From IMG/VR virus record IMGVR_UViG_3300031539_000401, positions 1-20,226 of that record: a DNA stretch of 20,226 nt, one strand, 5' to 3'. The notes beneath the pieces are model-generated. The model saw only the letters and a program-made list of their open reading frames with translations, did not search any database and had not been told where the DNA came from. Position numbers and translations under genes: made by a program. This DNA comes from a virus. Shown one piece after another: positions 19,741 through 20,226 of this stretch. The first letter of the stretch is position 1; every line of letters begins with the position of its first letter.

Positions 19741-20176
19741 GGGTTGTCTCTGCTAACTTGGATTCGTCAATGATCTTGTTTTCATCAGGAACTATCAGTC
19801 TAGCCAGGATTTCCTCAGGCTTCAATCCGAATTGGCTCAGATCAATCTCGCCCAACTCCCGCACTTCTGCCGCCAGCGCCTCCTCAATCCATGCCGACAA
19901 GTCCCGCGTAGAATTGTCTGCCAACCGATATGCCCGCACCTGCGCAGGCGTCAAGTCCCGCACCACATGCACCGGAACCTCGGCCAGTCCCAGTTTCAGG
20001 GCCGCCCTGTACCGCGTGTGTCCACAGACGATCACCCCGTCAGCGTCCACCACAATAGGTTGTCGCCACCCAAACTGCTGAATCGAGGCCGCAACAGCGT
20101 CTACCGCCCCGTCATTGTCGCGGGGGTTCCTGTCGTAAGGCTTTAGGTCAACAACCTTTCGGAGTTCAACGTCCAT
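19709..20176 (-). CDS. ParB/Srx-like N-terminal domain protein with a C-terminal CxxC
   Basis: This 155-residue protein starts at the ATG at 20176 with GGGAGG and an 8 nt spacer. Residues about 1-100 form a ParB-like nuclease/CTPase domain: KPYDRNPRDNDGAVDAVAAS, IQQFGWRQPIVVDADGVIV, and CGHTRYRAALKLGLAEVPVH, which holds the family's GHTRYRA motif. This is followed by VRAYRLADNSTRDLSAW, a segment seen in phage ParB-like proteins that precede or fuse to DNA methylases. The last residues TTHECPKCGFKW have a single CxxC, half of a zinc ribbon. Here the adjacent methyltransferase is a separate overlapping gene. It could help target methylation or act in packaging. The C-terminal part is AT-rich like the methyltransferase gene, unlike the N-terminal part. 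Confidence 0.87.
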   Translation of the reverse strand: MDVELRKVVDLKPYDRNPRDNDGAVDAVAASIQQFGWRQPIVVDADGVIVCGHTRYRAALKLGLAEVPVHVVRDLTPAQVRAYRLADNSTRDLSAWIEEALAAEVRELGEIDLSQFGLKPEEILARLIVPDENKIIDESKLAETTHECPKCGFKW

Positions 20177-20179
20177 CGG

Positions 20180-20226
20180 TTACGCCTCCCTTCTCGGCAG
20201 AAAGCAAGTCTGCTCACATTGGCGTT
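20180..20226 (-). CDS. Possible C-terminal end of an upstream gene
   Basis: One frame reads RQCEQTCFLPRREA and ends with a TAA at 20180-20182, just before the ParB-like gene start, leaving a 3 nt gap. The short Cys-containing tail and close spacing fit the end of an upstream gene in the same operon. Fifteen codons are too few for identification, so this is tentative. Confidence 0.25.
   Translation of the reverse strand, partial: RQCEQTCFLPRREA

Noticed and set aside
1-20226. CRISPR arrays, tRNA or rRNA genes, insertion sequences, integrase or att sites
   Set aside because: I saw no regularly spaced short repeats, no cloverleaf with CCA-like features, no rRNA-like stretch, no transposase or integrase motif and no terminal inverted repeats in this window.

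Overview
The window is a late structural region of a tailed (siphovirus-like) bacteriophage or prophage. Every convincing gene lies on the minus strand, so transcription runs from position 20226 down to 1. Genes are packed with ATGA, GTGA, TAATG or TGATG stop/start overlaps, and most have clear Shine-Dalgarno (SD) sequences. Base composition is GC-rich (one 60-base line in the capsid gene counts 63% GC), except for an AT-rich island over the DNA methyltransferase (two lines count 42%). The host cannot be named. SD-led translation and the GC content fit a GC-rich bacterium, and nothing here distinguishes a free phage from a prophage.

In transcription order: a ParB-like protein with a C-terminal CxxC (19709-20176); a complete C5 cytosine methyltransferase (18754-19740); a large terminase (16544-18754); a NrdR-like zinc-ribbon protein (16354-16584); a possible 45-residue ORF; a 65-residue small protein; a lambda-type portal (14260-15765); a fused prohead protease-scaffold-major capsid polyprotein (11866-14115) with an internal in-frame start; and a DUF2190-type cement protein (11454-11789). 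A hairpin terminator follows. Next comes a seven-gene coupled cassette (5796-11350) for making and attaching a glycan: two paralogous methyltransferase-like proteins flanking a TylF-type methyltransferase, an extended-SDR epimerase, and three glycosyltransferases, the last one a two-domain fusion. The cassette is coupled directly into the connector genes: a stopper, a small membrane protein, a tail-terminator-like protein and a gp10-like protein. These are followed by the tail tube, two tail-assembly chaperone frames, the tape measure, and the start of a further tail protein that leaves the window at base 1.

Three intergenic gaps, before the small pre-portal gene, the capsid polyprotein and the tail tube, carry copies of a structured element about 95-106 nt long. 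It has a variable hairpin, a conserved linker and a terminator-like hairpin with a U-rich tail. Two copies are near-identical over about 70 nt although they lie 10 kb apart, and the variable hairpin keeps its pairing while its sequence changes.

The most interesting points are the glycan cassette embedded in the morphogenesis operon, the repeated RNA-like element, the internal start that would supply capsid protein without protease, and a tail-chaperone pair in which the coding signal of the second frame seems to begin upstream of its only start codon, near a perfect SD-like sequence.
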